From Watersipora subatra (lineage: Eukaryota; Bryozoa; Gymnolaemata; Cheilostomatida; Watersiporidae): DNA of 64,000 bases. The stretch lies in NCBI RefSeq assembly GCF_963576615.1, contig NC_088712.1, positions 53,735,114 to 53,799,113 of the forward strand, given 5' to 3'. Position 1 is the first letter of the stretch, and each line of letters begins with the position of its first letter. The translations under genes were made by a program, and so were the position numbers. Below, in pieces: positions 32,761 through 44,600 of this stretch. The notes under the pieces are model-generated. The model saw nothing but the letters and a program-made list of their open reading frames with translations. It ran no database searches and had not been told where the DNA came from.

Positions 32761-34357
32761 CAGGTATAGCATTAAAGTTTTAAGAATTAAAACTGTGCTT
32801 CGTACTGGATTGGAAGTCGCCACCTTTAGTTCTGGAGGCGGCGAGCTTACCTAATGTATGTAATTTCATTCAATGTATTAATTGTGGTCATACTCATTAC
32901 ATCGGTTAAAATACTCTTATAAGTGCTTGAGGTTATTAACTAGCACGCTGGATCATTATGCCTAAGATTTATTAAGCTAGATTCTGACCTGGCTCTCACT
33001 ATTGTAACAATTTTACTACGTTACCAGGTGAGCAAGATAATTATAGGATGAAGTGAAAAATTAATGAAAGTAAATTAAACGATAGAATTTAATATTGAGA
33101 TTGTTTATTAGTTGTATCAAATTATACATGTTGTCTCACATGTTTATCGCTTACCCTTGTGTCAGTTTAGTGGCTCAACTGAGATCTGTTGGTTGGTTTA
33201 CAGCTAACTCGACCTTGATCATTTTTGTTGACCGACCAAGAACCTGTTTAGCATGAATCACCACTTATGTCTATTCACCAACTTGCTCAAATATTTTTCA
33301 TGGATTATGTTACCTTACTGCTGTATTGAAGCACGGCATATACAACCTTTGAAGCTTTACACTTTAGATTGGCTTCAAAAGCTCTTAGTTGTTTTTAATT
33401 TTTTTTTCAAAGTTTGTAAAGTTACATTTATTTGGTTATTTCATCAGTTAGCAACTATTAATTAACATGAGATTTATAAACAAAATTTAGTGGTTGCAAC
33501 CAACTGGGTGAAAGTTGAAGCTCTTTTAGTACCTGTCAATGATCTTGCATTAAAATATCAGCAAAATGGATGCCAAAAAAGAAGAGAATTTAAACAATGT
33601 ACACGACTTATTGGACCCGCAAAGACATCTGGTACATTAAAAAACTTCAACCAAAAAATACATTAACCAGCAAGTCAAAAATTCACAAAAAGACGAGATG
33701 ATTACACGTAGACAGGTCTGTCAGTCTCTACCAAAAATAACATAAAGTCATTCACCGCTTTTAACCTGTGCATTTATTTGACATTCTCATACAACTTCTC
33801 TCAGATACCTACATCCTACAACATGAGAAACATACACTGAGCGTCTAAACATCTTTACATGTCAACAGAGACATCTAGAAAGAGAACAGCTTTAACGACT
33901 CTGTCTCGCTCTCTCTCTTTTGACTGTTGAGACTTGCAATTTTGGTTATTAAAACTCAGTTGTTTGAAACTGAACTTAAGTTAGTATGGACAGCTGTTTG
34001 CGTGGGTGTGTGAATTTTTATTTTTAACCTTTTGTATGATTATTATTATTGCCTTAAAATTATGTTATTTTGTATAGTTAACATATTGAACGTGTAACAA
34101 TAAAGCTGTATCGTTTGGTGGTAAATATTGATATAACTTATAGCTCAGCACTTTCGTTAGTGTCTGAACCAACACTAATCAATTAGTTCATGTAAGCTAA
34201 AAAAGCAATAAAACTAATCATAGTTTAAATAAAATAACAAAGAAAATTCAACACTGAAGTGTTGTGGAAGTCGGCGCTGACTAGCCACTTGCAAGTGGGT
34301 TCTGCGTACAAGTTGTCTTATACCGAATGAGTAATAGCTCTCATGCACAACTATAAT

Positions 34358-34916
34358 TGTTGCAAGCAAGGTGTTGGGTGAATAATGGCTCTTTATTTAC
34401 ACAAGCTCTATAAGCCTGAAAAGATAGAACAATTAGATACAATTCACTACAATCAAGCGTAATGCTGAAATGAGTTTATAACAAATACTCAAACAGTTAC
34501 ACTTGTAAATATAAGAATGTTAAGATATATATGTTACAAAAATATACAAAGCTGCACAAAGGTAGATTAATGTTACCACGCTATTCTTAATGAAGATTAA
34601 GAACGTAATTCTCACTCCTTAGTTCTGTCATTCGTAGTCTGTATTGCTTGCTCTGTGCTCTTTGTTCTCTCTCACTAAGGTATTTTCTCTTGTTGCATAT
34701 CCTTACCCCTCCTGCTTAACACTGGAGCACCTTTGCTTATATAGCAAGGGCTTAGTCTTAATCTATGGGCTTTCTGGGCAGGCTGGCTTTTGGGCTAATC
34801 CGAGAATAGTTGAACACTTATGATAATTAAAGAAAGCTCAACTCAGTAAATTCATCACAGATGTACGAGTATGCAGAATAATTGTGTATGACATGATTCC
34901 TAAAAAAACGCATAAC
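34358..34916 (-). mobile_element. Probable solo LTR, minus orientation
   Basis: Ends TGTT and AACA. Read on the minus strand it has LTR layout: a TATA-box candidate (GCTATATAAGC, plus-strand 34735-34745 region), then about 350 bp, then TAAATAAAGAGCC as a poly(A) signal, and an end ACACCTTGCTTGCAACA. No internal coding region and no partner LTR were seen. The 5-bp flanks do not match, so the exact ends and the solo-LTR call remain tentative. Confidence 0.5.
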
Positions 34917-36240
34917 AATCAGGGATCACCATAAGACGTTGACGAGCGGAGTGTAGTCTCACTTAGGGAGTTGTTTACTCTTACTAGCTAGTTGATAGTT
35001 TCCTATCGTGTTCATATACGGTAATAAGCAATGCATCGTATATACCTGTACATTGCACTTTTGTTTTTGTTTCTATTTGTGTTCGTCTACAGCGCGCTGT
35101 ACGTGAAGTAAAATTACAGACTAATAATGTATCTTATGCATCTATGGTTTGTTACGTTTATTTAGACACGAATTAATTTTGCACTATGTATTGCGTGTCT
35201 ATATTTGGTTAAATTCTAAAGGGGGTTTCTGACGCTTAGTCTACGGCCAGTTTTCTTGTTATTTTTTTAGTCAACATCCCCCTCGATTTTGTGGACCGTT
35301 TCAAATGGTGCCTATCGCAACGTTACTTTTAGCATTTAGAATGGCTAAATGTCGACTATTTTTACATAATATTTTTGAAAATGCTCTCAACTCACGACTG
35401 ACTCCCTGATAAACCTTTTCATGCTTAAGCGAGATGCACTGGAGCATTTGCGCACTAGGAGAGACTCATTACACGCATTTGTGACTTGCATTACAGCTGT
35501 TTTATAAGGTTTTGACATTGTTTTTTTTTGTTACTTATCTTGAATAGACCATGTTCCATCATTAGATTCCGAGGTTGTCGTAGCCTATTACAGGCTGCTT
35601 TGTTTTTTGCAGGATTTAAAGGGGTCTGCTTTTTGTTCAAGCCCTTTGCAATCTTTTTGGCTGATTCAGGTTTTCCCATAGTAGTTTCTCAATGCTGTCA
35701 TTTTCCTTACATGTTATAACTGTATATAAAAGCAGTCATTCTCAGTTTGCATGCTATTTTAATGGCCCCCAAATACAGAATATGGTACCTAGTTAGGTGA
35801 AAAACAAACTTGTAACACTCAGATAAATCCTAAAGCAATTTGAAGTACAACACTACTTAGAAGTTGAGCTTTGAAAAAATATTTACTTTATAACATAAAA
35901 ACATGTAAATTTAAAGAATGTCCGATCTAGCAATGCATTGAAATGTTCTATCCTTGATGAATTATAAAGGTAGATATATATCATCAAATGATTACAGAAA
36001 TACGATATATCTGATTCTGCAATAATCTGTCTGTATGACTGTACTGTACATATACTATAAACGATAGTGTTGCATTTTAGTACATTTTTTATTAACTCTA
36101 TTATGACATCATATACTTTTTGAAACAACTAGTACCCATATTTATTTTCAATATAAAACTGACACCAGTGTCAAATACATAATTTCGCGTCAAAGCACTG
36201 CTATGTATTTATAAATTGAGGCTTTTGGAGGGGCCCTTTT
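34917..36240. other. Intergenic region before the Copia element
   Basis: AT-rich, no recognised gene, repeat or transposon end. Frames at 35491-35719 on both strands have no domain. Confidence 0.5.
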
Positions 36241-36626
36241 TGTTGAGATTCATGACTATAAACAATGTGCAATGCTATACTACATGTGCAATGCTAAGTT
36301 GGAGTTACATACTCATGTATTACTGTTCGTTATTTTATCCATGCTAAAGTGACCTAGTTGACTTGATACCCTATTGGTTACTTTTTACTGCTTTTGTTTC
36401 CTTCATTCTCAAAAATTGTTTCTGAAGTACAGATCGCAAAAATAAAACATCTCTAAAGAACATTTATTTCTCAGCTACTAGAACTGTTACCACTACGGCT
36501 AAAATACTACTTCTGGAGCAATAGAACCCGGTGAGACCATTGCATTATTAATCTTACACAGTTTTGAGTTAAGCAGGTAAAACTGGACACACTAACAGCC
36601 AACCTTCCACTATGACTACATCAACA
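36241..36626 (+). repeat. 5' LTR of the Copia element
   Basis: 386 bp, TGTTGAG to CATCAACA. The likely gag ATG (36612) lies inside its last 15 bases. The sequence directly after it, GGTTATGGTCCCAG, should be the primer-binding site; I did not match it to a tRNA. Confidence 0.93.
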
Positions 36627-38244
36627 GGTTATGGTCCCAGTCCTAGTGTATTACACTCACAAAGACTGTATTTTAATGGAGACATTAACTCATATGATAT
36701 CTGGGAAACCAGATTCTTGGCACATCTGTATACAGACGGTTCCCTACTTACGAAAATTCGAGTTACGAACAACGGTACATACGAACAGGTCTACGTGTAG
36801 GCACTACTCAGAAGCACCACCCAGCATCCACCTTTCTCTGCCCAGTTCGTTGCAGTGCATAGGTGCGTGAACGTTCTCCAGTGTGCAAAGAACTTTTTTA
36901 TTTGTACTGTACGTATTGTAAAGGGATTTGCCGGCTTTTACTTGGCACGATCTAGACTAATAAATAAAGAGAAGAGAGTGCATGTAGTTTCATGCGGCTT
37001 TTAATTAGCGAAGGAAATTTCAATAGCCGAGGAGCGTACGGCTGTTTGCTCTGCTCAACTAAATGAGCGCACTCCTGTATATACAATAATATCAACTGTT
37101 CCGGCTAACGGTAAATGGTAAGAACACCGGCTAACAATGTGAATAAATTGGACCGCTAGCGTGTTGGTATGACAACAATATAAGTGACGATAAGTGATAG
37201 TGTTATGACGGTATATCAGATATAACAATAGCATAACAAGTGAAACAATGATATAATAAACGGACAACATATACAAAAAAATAAGACAACAACGATAAGT
37301 GATAGCATAACGATTAAAACAACAATATAATAAAAAGGACAAGACATACAATAAATAAGAAATGCATTGTCATGGCCCGGCGTCTACCAAAGTATTATCT
37401 CCATTTTATTAATTTTTTTTAGTGCAAACCAATACAGGTTACATATACAAGCCTTAAATATACTTATATAAACCTTCAATATACTTATATAGGCCTTAAA
37501 CATAAATTGTAATACAAAATATAGCACTGAAGCAACTTACGAACAAATTCACCTTACGAACAATCGTTCGGAACGTAACTTGTTCGTAGGACAACGAATG
37601 TGTGCATATCACCATTCTACCGAAGGAAGATGATGTAGACGAGCACACAGACTGCAAAACACAACAAAACAGCATACGCTCAACTAGTCCAATACCTTGA
37701 TGAACGCTCACTACAGCTTATCATGCGGGATGCTGCTGATAATGGAAGCGAAGCGCTCAAAATCCTTCGCAGTCACTACGTGTCAACCGAAAAACCGCGA
37801 GTACTAACCCTCTACGAAAACCTTACTACCATTCAAATGACAGAGTTTGAGGACATTACCGGATACTTGATCCGTGCAGAAAACTATGCTACAGGACTGA
37901 GGTCAGCTAATGAGACAATCAGCGACAACCTAGTAAAAGCAATGATTCTGAAAGGTTTACCCACTTCATATCAACCATTCTTTGTGGTACATACACAGCT
38001 GGATAAGACCCAAACATTCAGTGAATTCAAGTCTGCACTCACAAACTTTGACCAGCAGCAACAAAGGCAAGAATCAACAACAGCTATGACTGCCAGTGCA
38101 CGAGGACACCAAAGAAACCAGCGACCTGCTAAAACACACAAACAAACATCCTCAAATCCACACTCAAACAAACCACGAAACTTCCAAAGCCGAATTTGTC
38201 AGGCATGTGGAAAAAAAACATTCAGCCTCGCAATGTTACTCTAG
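36612..38244 (+). pseudogene. gag: Copia gag, interrupted and frameshifted
   Basis: The first part, 36612-36760, reads LYFNGDINSYDIWETRFLAH, the usual N-terminal gag start. It is cut by an inserted element. Gag resumes near 37600 (ILPKEDDVDEH), shifts frame near 37655, and continues as AQLVQYLDERSLQLIMRDA to 38244. This is the Copia-type gag polyprotein (UBN2-like) region with the conserved LKGLP-SY motif. The zinc-knuckle part is split by another frame change at the A8 run near 38212-38219. Confidence 0.85.
36738..37610. mobile_element. Element inserted in Copia gag
   Basis: Gag homology stops after the FLAHLYT stretch (about 36735) and resumes at about 37610. The intervening 870 bp is not gag. 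Its ends carry inverted TTACGAAC-type motifs (CCCTACTTACGAAAATTCG on the left, GAACAAGTTACGTTCC as the inverse of the right). They resemble those of pogo/Tigger elements, like the one at 61693. Ends are approximate. Confidence 0.5.
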
Positions 38245-39319
38245 AGACAAACTCAAATGCGAATACTGCCACCTCAAAGGACATGCTGAAATTGTTTGCT
38301 ACAAGAAAAGGAGGGAACAAATCCAAGTTTCCACTTCAAACACTGCTCATGAGGCAAATTCCTTCACATTCAAGGTTGATACCTGCAAAGCAATCAACTC
38401 ACTGTCTGACAACTACAAATTCAAACTGATGGTCGACTGCGGAGCGACTAGCCACGTTATCAATGACAAGGACACTTTCATTGACTACGATGAATCCTTC
38501 CAACCAACAAAACACTTTATTGAAATGGCAGATGGTCACCAATCAAATGAGATCGTTAAAGCTAGAGGAACAGCACAATTCACAGTTCTTGACAGTGAAC
38601 AGAAAGGACGGAAGATCTTGCCAAAAGATGCATTATATGCTCCTAGCTTCCCACAAAGTCTCTTCTCAATTCGTGCAGCAACGACAAATGGTGCACAAGT
38701 CACATTCACAACAAAAAACAACAAACTGACATCGGAGACCACAGAGTTCCCTATTATCACCCATGGTCGGCTCTTCTTTTTCCACACTGTAGACGAGAGC
38801 TCAGATACTGCCAGTATTACAAGATCACTTGATGAATGGCACAGAATTCTAGGACACCCCAACTGCGAGGACATTATGAAACTCCAGGATGTGACAGAAG
38901 GAATGCAGATAAGACCAGTGACGAACAAAAAATCGTGCACCACATGCTTGGAAACAAAAATCACTAAACAGCCACACAATCAAGACCTACCGGCTGCACC
39001 AGCCACAGAACCACTCCAAAGAGTTCACTTCGACCTTTGTGGGCCGATCAGTCCACCGTCAAGAAAAGGTCACAAGTACACAATAAACTTTATTGATGAA
39101 TACTCCAGCCTTATGCACATCTACCCACTCCGTAACAAAAATGACGCAACAACTGCTATAAAACAGTACATTGCAGATGTTGCCATAGTAGGCAAAGTGC
39201 TGGAGCTACACACTGATTGTGAAAGAGAGTATGTTGGTGAACACTTCACAACATTGAGAAAAAACAGCATAAAACACAACCACGGCTCCCTATTCCTCGT
39301 ACCAAAATGGAAAAGTTGA
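38200..39319 (+). pseudogene. pol: Copia pol: zinc knuckle, protease, integrase (5' part)
   Basis: Reading frame 38096-39319. It shows the second CCHC knuckle CEYCHLKGHAEIVC, a protease active site VDCGATSH (usually DSGAT/S in this family, here with Cys after Asp), the GAG-pre-integrase motif WHRILGHPNCEDI, and the first integrase aspartate in VHFDLCGP. The second is in LHTDCEREYVG. The frame ends at 39319 by a frameshift just before the integrase glutamate. Confidence 0.88.
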
Positions 39320-39740
39320 ACAAGCTTGGAGAACGCTCATGGAGAATTCCAGAGCCATGTTTAAAGAAACAAACATATCTAAAACAATGTGGCCATATTC
39401 ATTGAGACATGCACAGTACATCTGGAACAGGTCCTACCAATGTCGCACAAAGTTGACAGCTTTTGAATTCATGAAGGGCCAGAAACCGGACATGCGTAAA
39501 ATACACCAATTTGGATCGGACTGTACTTACTACACGGAGGGCCACAAGCAAAAACTACAAGACCGAGGCTCACCCGGTAAATACCTCGGACTTGTCCCTC
39601 GGAGTCAGAGTTTTTGTGTTCTTACAGCAACAGGAAAAGTGGTGACAACCCGTAACGTAATGATCCATCAACAAGATGAGCAAGACATAGTCCTACAAGC
39701 CAACTTACAACGAAGAGGCAAACCCAGTCCAAAGAGATAA
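39300..39740 (+). pseudogene. pol: Copia pol: integrase 3' part
   Basis: Continues in another frame: YQNGKVEQAWRTLMENSRAM carries the third catalytic acidic residue (E of KVEQ), then WNRSYQCRTKLTAFEFMKG and GHKQKLQDRGSPGKYLGL, the conserved Copia integrase tail. Ends at 39740. Confidence 0.85.
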
Positions 39741-39899
39741 GAGCTCTGATGAACAAACAGTCCACGAAGATACGGCCATCACAAGACAAGAACCTGCCGA
39801 AACAAAATCAAACAAAGGCAGATGTGGAGCGAAAAACTCCACGCCACAAGAACCTGCTGAAAACCAGGCAAACAGACCTATAAGGTCAAAGAACAAACC

Positions 39900-40250
39900 A
39901 AAATATTTGGCAGACTACGCTTTCAGCAGTGGCGAAGTGACAATCGATTACGCCCTCAGAGCAGTCTACAATGTACCCCACACCTACAAGGATGCCATAG
40001 AATCAGCTGAAAAACAGACTGGCAAAAGGCAATGGACACTGAAATTGCCACTCTAGAGGAAAACTCTACATGGACATTGGAGTCCCTGCCATCAGACAGA
40101 CCTGAAACAAAAGGCAGATGGATCTATGCATTGAAACAGGGTACCACACCAGGTGAAATCAAATACAAAACCAGATATGTAGCCAAAGGCTATTCCCAAA
40201 CACAAGCCTGGACTATGACACGACTTATGTAAACAGTACTTATGAAAACA
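39900..40250 (+). pseudogene. pol: Copia reverse transcriptase remnant
   Basis: Only the N-terminal RT motifs remain: IATLEENSTWTLESLP, KGRWIYALK and YKTRYVAKGYSQTQ. The sequence then breaks and joins RNase H-proximal sequence (YGMADCKPATTP) about 60 bp later. The catalytic YVDD block and roughly 600 bp are absent. This deletion alone makes the copy unable to mobilise itself. Confidence 0.85.
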
Positions 40251-40257
40251 GTATGGA

Positions 40258-41007
40258 ATGGCCGACTGCAAACCAGCTACCACACCAGCAGAAAAGGATC
40301 TGCAACTACAAAGAGAAAATGATACTACTCAAACAGATTTTTCCTACCGACAGGCAGTGGGTAGCTTGATATACCTGACCACAGCCACACGGCCAGACAT
40401 AGCCTGGACAGTGTCAAGACTCTCACAATTTCTTGACCGTTACGGACCAGCTCATGTTGCGACGATGAAACGCCTTCTGAGATATCTACAAGGAACAAAG
40501 CACTACAAACTGAAATATAGCCCAGGTAACAGTCAACTTGTAGGATACTGTGATTCTGACTGGGCGGGTGATGCTGAAACCCGCCGGTCCACATCCGGCT
40601 ATCTGTTCAAGATGGGCAGCGCTCCGATAAGCTGGAGATCTAAGAAACAAACAACTGTAGCGCTATCATCTTGTGAAGCGGAATTCATGGCTCTAGCTGA
40701 GGGCACAAAGGAGATGATATACTTGAGAGCCTTTTGCAACGAAATCGGACTCCCACAGCCTCCGAAAACAACCATGTATTGTGATAACCAAAGCGCCATG
40801 GTACTCATGACCAAACGGCCTGGACAAATGAACAGAACAAAACACATCAACGTGAGATACAACTTCATCAAAGAGAGAGATCATGTCAACTACTGCTACA
40901 TTCCTATTGATGACAATGCTGCAGACATTCTCACAAAATCTGTCGGACGAGTTCGACACCAACACCTGCTGAAGTATATAAACATTGACATTGAGGGGGA
41001 GTGTTGA
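40258..41007 (+). pseudogene. pol: Copia RNase H region of pol
   Basis: A 249-codon open frame with the Copia-specific RNase H signatures: SYRQAVGSLIYLTTATRPD, GYCDSDWAGDAETRRSTSG, SCEAEFMALAEGTKE and NQSAMVLMTK. It ends at TGA 41005-41007, just inside the 3' LTR. It is open but detached from a complete RT, so non-functional for transposition. Confidence 0.9.
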
Positions 41008-41385
41008 GATTCATGACTATAAACAATGTGCAATGCTATACTACATGTGCAATGCTAAATTGGAGTTACATACTGATGTATTACTGTTCGTTATTTTATC
41101 CGTGCTAAAGTGACCTAGTTGACTTGATACCCCATCGGTTACTTTTTACTGCTTTTGTTTCCTTCGTTCTCAAAAATTGTTTCTGAAGTACATCGCAAAA
41201 ATCAAATATCTCCAAAGAACATTTATTTCTCAGCTACTAGAACTGTTACCACTACGGCTAAAATACTACTTCTAGAGCGATAGAACCCGGTAAGACCATT
41301 CCATTATTAATCTTACACAGCTTTGAGTTAACCAGGTAAAACTGGACACACTAATAGCCAAGCTTCCACTATGACTACATCAACA
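41002..41385 (+). repeat. 3' LTR of the Copia element
   Basis: 384 bp, begins TGTTGAG directly after the GAGGGGGAG polypurine tract and ends CATCAACA. It lacks two bases present in the 5' LTR near its middle. Confidence 0.93.
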
Positions 41386-41666
41386 CTTATGCCATCAATA
41401 ATAACCCATTCTACAGTTTTATTGGTGTGTGAGAGTATTATTTAATTTGTGGTGTACATACTTTAAACACTTGTAATTAGTTTTGGAGAAATTTCCTCAG
41501 AAGCTGTTAGAGGTGAGACTACACTGTGGGTGTGCAATGGGTTTTCACTGTATTGCAGGTATGCACGCCAAGCATTGCTGAAATAGCTACATGCTGTTCA
41601 ATGATAAAAAGAGACCTGTTGGTTCGGCTGGTGCTCATACCAACGCTCATTCGACAGCTTCCAAGT
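41386..41666 (+). promoter_or_regulatory. Upstream region / 5' UTR of the isoaspartate methyltransferase
   Basis: 281 bp between the retrotransposon and the MAW start. The Copia 3' LTR ends here, so part of the native promoter may be displaced. An ATG at 41526 is in frame with the MAW start with no stop between, and a TTTCACTGTATTGCAG acceptor-like site ends at 41559. The first coding exon may therefore begin upstream. Human PCMT1 also has a form with an N-terminal extension. Confidence 0.4.
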
Positions 41667-44600
41667 ATGGCTTGGAGATCGACTGGTAGCACTAATCAGG
41701 AGTTATTGTCCAACTTAAAAAGTATGCAGTTAACAGGCAGTATCAAAATACTAGAAGCTTTAGGTGCAGCGGTAAATATTGTTTATATCGAAAGTTGAAA
41801 TATCTTTAATTTTAGTTTTGGGAATCGCTGCCTTTTCTTTACTCAAGGGATATTTTTATTTTATGTTAAAATATGGTTTTTACTGATTTTTAGTTATAAA
41901 ACTCAATTAGTGCTTTAAATTACATACATTGTATATCGTGTGAGCTCATTTTTTAATATTTTATTTTATTAATTCCAATCAATTTAGTTCTAAGCTTTTA
42001 TTAAATACATTGCTTCTTATCATAAAACCGGTACTCTAAGTGGCTCTGGAGAATCTCATAGCATCACTGAGAGCTTATTGACTGACTGACTGTTACCTAC
42101 AAGCTCTTTCTCCCTCCACATTTTAAATAACTACTTGTAGTTTTTTGTCACTCACCATCATTTCATTTCGTTAGTCCTCTTTAAAGCATTTTTCACACAT
42201 ATTTATTGAACTTTGCTTAGTGTTAATTAAACCTTTTTACCCAGCTATTTATATTTAATTAACCAAGACTGGCCTTTAAAATTGTCAGTGAAAGTTTTTA
42301 TAAAATCCATGTGTGAGTGATTTACGAAAATTATTATCTTTTTACAGTTTGAGAGGTGCTACACTGCTCAGAACATAATTATCTCTTTAGATTAAAACAA
42401 TATTTTTAAATGTGCAGGTAGACTCCAGGGGAAAAGCTCGATGCTAAAATTACCTATATCTTGTCTTTAAAAGTGGAGTTCCAAAGCGTAGACACTATTT
42501 TAAACATTTAAGGTTGATTTTTTGCAACAAGTTTTCATTGTATTGTTGAGTTACAAACATACAACAGGAAAATTGTGTGGAGAATTGACTTTACCATATC
42601 TAAAATTATGTTGCCACGTCATAGTTCAACTTTTTCAAAAAATGTGACTGCCAGCCTTTCACCTGTTGGTTCTTTTAATTTGCTTACGTGAAATATTTGC
42701 TTACGTGAAATATTTGCTAGATTTTAATCTAACACCAAAATTACTCTTTCATGGTTGCCATTTATTGCACTGAATTAAAATTTAGAGCACTCTATTGTTA
42801 CTAGAGTTGTGAAACAATGTTAACTTGTCACATTATTTTTCACTAAAATTGTTTGATGAAATTTTTTCATTGAACTAGCATTTGTTCCTAGCATTTATCA
42901 TTTGTAGATTCCTCAGACGAAGTTTGATACATTATGCATGATATTCTGTGTACCTTTCACGCTTTTTCAACATATGGTTTTGGTTCACTGTAGAAAATGG
43001 AGTTTTAAAAAATCAAAGGGTTATAGATGCTATGCTTCGTGTTGACCGTGGCCACTTTACCGATAGAGATAAATATGTGGACGCCCCGCAGCCCATTGGA
43101 TATAAAGCTACAATCAGCGCACCTCACATGGTCAGTGGATTATGCAATATGTAGTTGCCTTCTCTCTAATGCATCTACTAGTTGTTTTATTTCAACTAAA
43201 TTTTGGACAATAACATTATTAACACTTTGGAGCTTGGGAGATAATTGGGTAACGGTGCATCTTAGGTCGGTACAACGCGCATACAAGGCATGCGCGTTGG
43301 AAATTATTAATATTTTAATAATATTAATGTGTAATAATAATAATAATAATACTAGTAGTAATAACATTATATTATTATTCAATATTCTATTTATAGTCTA
43401 TTAATAAAACAGGTCTAAAACATTACACAAAGTATTCTATTTATTTTCTATTGATTGTTGTATGCGCGTTGTATCCGCAATGTTTGTGCTTTGCAAGTGC
43501 CTTGTATGTGCGTTGCGCATGTGTTGTATGCGCGTTGTACCGACCTAAGATGCACCGTTACCAATAATTGCCTACTTTGGCTTTGTTGTTTTTACGCTTG
43601 GTTCACGTAAGATTACGAGATTCTGGTCACTTTGCTCCTGCGTTTTCATTATAATTCCAAAGTTTCAATTTGATTAGACGATTAGTTTTAAATATATAGT
43701 CAAAATATCGAGGGGTTATCGACTGAGAAATCAAAAATTGCTGCTGACAGGAAATCAGTTTATAATAACACACTGACTGAAATTCTTGATAATGGAGGAT
43801 CAACACTAGACGAAGCTAAAAAAAAGCTTCTGCTCACCAACAAGAGCTTTACACTAAAATTGTTTTATTTTCTATCCATAAGAAATATACTCACAGTCGA
43901 TGGAATGTTGTTAACACAATCTAGGATCAAGAGACCTGCTTGTATATACAAGACTAGGCTTCAAAGTGTTAAGTAAAGCTTTTAACTATTTTTGGCTTAT
44001 GTATTGTTATGTGAATTATTCCCTTGTAGCATGCGCATGCACTGGAGTTGTTGGCCGATCAACTTGTAGAAGGAAACCGGGTTTTGGATGTCGGATCTGG
44101 CACTGGCTATCTGACTGCTTGCATGAGTATTATGGTAGGCGGACCACCGAACAGACGGATTGTTGGACTTTGTTTATACTAAACTCGCCCTGTTTCTTGC
44201 ACGCATCCTTTAAAATAGCTAATTAGCATTACATCGGCATACAAATTTTTCCATAGGTAGGTGACAAAGGCAAAGTAGTCGGAATAGATCATATTGAAGG
44301 AATAGTCAAAGATTCTTTAAACAATGTAGCCCGAGACCCTCAGCTTCAGGTGAGCATAACAAGTGAGATTTGTCACGCTCTCCCAGTTCATTATATGTCA
44401 ACTTAGTCTTCTTTTACTGCTGCTGAACTACACACATATTCCCTTATTTCCTTTCATCTAATTACAGGCCCTGATTGATAGCGGCAGGATGGAGTTGCTT
44501 GTTGGTGATGGTAGGCTCGGGTACCCTCCTGCCGCCCCTTACAACGCGATACATGTTGGAGCTGCTGCAGCCACCATACCTCAGGCTGTGAGCCTACTTA

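Larger units (their letters stand above)
31339..34357. other. Intergenic region after nidogen
   Basis: The nidogen 3' UTR must start here. It holds a family-A SINE (32015-32375) and a second SINE-like repeat (32598-32760). From 32861 to 34357 I see only AT-rich unique sequence with no supported gene. Confidence 0.5.
36241..41385 (+). mobile_element. Copia-type LTR retrotransposon, defective
   Basis: LTRs at 36241-36626 and 41002-41385, both starting TGTTGAG and ending CATCAACA. Flanking 5-mers are CTTTT and CTTAT (one mismatch), a decayed target duplication. The order is gag, zinc knuckles, protease, integrase, remnant RT, RNase H. Integrase before RT is the Copia (Pseudoviridae) order. A GAGGGGGA polypurine tract precedes the 3' LTR. 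The copy is dead: gag holds an insertion (about 36738-37610), several frames are shifted, and most of the reverse transcriptase is missing. By eye the LTRs differ at about 17 sites plus one 2-base indel (about 95% identity), so it is not a fresh insertion. Confidence 0.93.

Noticed and set aside
37723..41007. Host gene encoded by the long ORFs
   Set aside because: They are gag and pol of an LTR element with paired LTRs; not a host gene.
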